11,500 nucleotides of DNA from Cristatella mucedo (taxonomy: Eukaryota; Bryozoa; Phylactolaemata; Cristatellidae): the NCBI GenBank assembly GCA_009760855.2, contig WPIO01000185.1:126001-137500 (forward strand), written 5' to 3'. The notes under the pieces are model-generated. The model worked only from the letters and a program-made list of their open reading frames with translations, searched no databases and was not told the origin of the DNA. Made by a program: the position numbers and the translations under genes. Shown here one piece after another: positions 10,089-11,500 of the stretch. How positions within the stretch are numbered: position 1 is the stretch's first letter; each line of letters starts with the position of its first letter.

Positions 10089-10099
10089 CTTCTTCTTCT
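10047..10099. repeat. (CTG)13 followed by (CTT)4
   Basis: Thirteen uninterrupted CTG units (10047-10085) run into CTT units (10086-10097). This is a compound trinucleotide tract. On the - strand it reads in one frame as Arg and Ser runs inside a 126-codon frame (10270 to 9890) that shows no domain. Confidence 0.96.
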
Positions 10100-10314
10100 C
10101 TGACTGTCCCATGTATTGTTAAAGCATTCTCTCTCTACCCTACTCTCTCGACCATTGACAGATAACGGTATGCACGCCCTTAAGGCATCGATGTTCGACG
10201 TTAGAATTTCAAGACTGCAGTCAGCACCCTTGTGGCAAAGGTCACTGCAGCTTACACCGGGCGTAGACACCGCTCTTACTTGGGTTATCCTTGCGGAAGA
10301 CTAGCAGCTTCGTA

Positions 10315-10315
<1 letters not shown>
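10100..10315. other. Unassigned spacer
   Basis: No gene recognised. The short + frame at 10116-10304 has no known motif. Confidence 0.4.
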
Positions 10316-10636
<321 letters not shown>

Positions 10637-10925
10637 GCTTGGTCACGGCTTCAATCGAGCGCCTGTTTTGTTTGCTGGCCTAGCTGAGCCAATGCAAATG
10701 CTTTCACCAATCTCACTCTGCTCACACTTTGCTGCAGGAAAACGCTAAAACGTGAACTAAGATGCTGTGGGCCGACTCACACAGCTCTTTGCTGCCGGCA
10801 ACAAAAGAGCCTTCTGCAGCTTCTCGCCCACAGCGGAGCATGAAACCACGTGAAACCTTTGGATCGTGAAGTGCAAGCACCTGCAGGTTGTGCTAAGACC
10901 GCCAGAGCTGCAGCACCAGCACGCC

Positions 10926-10929
<4 letters not shown>
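10637..10929. other. Unassigned spacer between the CT block and the CA tract
   Basis: Mixed sequence with no recognised gene, RNA or element. Only short frames with no motif are present. Confidence 0.4.

Positions 10930-10988
<59 letters not shown>
10930..10988. repeat. (CA)n dinucleotide microsatellite
   Basis: About 29 uninterrupted CA units, flanked on both sides by CACGCACAC-type variants (from about 10926, and to about 11012). The Thr/His + frames and Cys/Val - frames across it are repeat translations. Confidence 0.97.
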
Positions 10989-10995
<7 letters not shown>

Positions 10996-11500
10996 CAAAT
11001 TCTCGCACACACGAATTCACAGGCACTCACTGTGTGCCCACAGCTTCGGCTGGCTGCAGGCAGCAGCCCGTGGCCGTGGCCTTGTCACCGGTGCGCAGCG
11101 CGGAGTGGAGTAGGAAGCCGGGGAGAGAGAAGAGCTGGCGCGAGCTTCACTTCAGTGGGACGCTAGCCCAGTAGAGCACTCGAGCTCGACCGCCGAGCGA
11201 TTGGCACTGACCAGAGGCTGCAGCTCGTGAAAGGGAACCCAATTAAAGCGTGTGCGGCCCCGAGCACAGCTCCCGGCAGCACAATGGCTCACGTGCTCTC
11301 GCACCGGTCAACAATGACGACGGCTTCAAGCTCGGCAGGGCACAGCCCGACCGAAGGCCAGCAGATATCGCTAGCTAGCCGTTCGGTGGGTGGAGGGTGG
11401 TGGGCCGCTGGCGGCCCAGTGCGAACAAATTGCCACCCAGCTAGCTGGCTGCCTGCACTTGCACACTGTTGCCGGTCAGCCGGCCGGGAGAAACTGGGGT
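10989..11500. other. GC-rich unassigned end of the window
   Basis: Richer in G+C and CpG than most of the window, with several short palindromes: TGGGCCGC/GCGGCCCA at 11401-11418 and CCAGCTAGCTGG at 11437-11448. A CACGTG hexamer lies near 11291. This could be the flank or first exon of a gene beyond the edge, but no frame, TATA box or initiator that I can defend is visible. Confidence 0.4.

Noticed and set aside
10757-11174. Thr/His and Cys/Val runs in frames around the CA tract
   Set aside because: Translations of (CA)n; the flanking parts show no motif.

Overview
This window looks like intergenic or intronic DNA from a eukaryote, most likely an invertebrate animal. It holds no intact gene that I can recognise. 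Four things point this way: long dinucleotide, tetranucleotide and CAG/CTG microsatellites; decayed pieces of an animal-type non-LTR retrotransposon (LINE); no long conserved reading frame; and no bacterial-style gene packing. The species cannot be read from the sequence. A spiralian such as a flatworm is only a guess.

Layout. 1-303 is unassigned. 304-526 is a (CT)n-rich block. 527-1464 is unassigned and becomes GC-rich. 1465-1550 is a perfect (CTG)28 tract inside a GC-rich stretch (about 1020-1930) that is open in several frames. 1551-2724 is unassigned, with G-runs. 2725-3160 is a frameshifted LINE reverse transcriptase C-terminal relic (copy A). 3171-3343 is an AT-rich stretch with nested inverted repeats. 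3344-5258 is unassigned. 5259-5956 is a block of about 700 bp of CT/CTGT/TCTCTG repeats with higher-order structure. 5957-6284 is unassigned. 6285-8079 is a cluster of three more LINE relics (copies B, C, D), all on the + strand, interrupted by a (CT)n array at 6586-6688. 8080-8370 is a GA-rich array. 8371-10020 is unassigned. 10021-10099 is a hairpin followed by (CTG)13(CTT)4. 10316-10636 is another CT/CTGT block. 10930-10988 is a (CA)n tract, and the rest to 11500 is GC-rich unassigned DNA.

The four LINE pieces cover adjoining or overlapping parts of the same reverse transcriptase region. Copy D holds the more upstream block and stops at the motif where copies B and C begin. A, B and C hold the block around CNS, ARLV, WLPIK, DFKIL and LTFR. 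All carry frameshifts or stops, so they are dead copies.

Most of the longer open frames (Ser/Leu, Arg/Glu, poly-Gln, poly-Ala, poly-Cys, Thr/His) are read-through of the repeats, because CT, GA, CTG and CA repeats contain no stop codon. I found no convincing new biological system. The best leads are the microsatellite/LINE junctions, the structured CTG tracts and the nested inverted repeats at 3171-3343.
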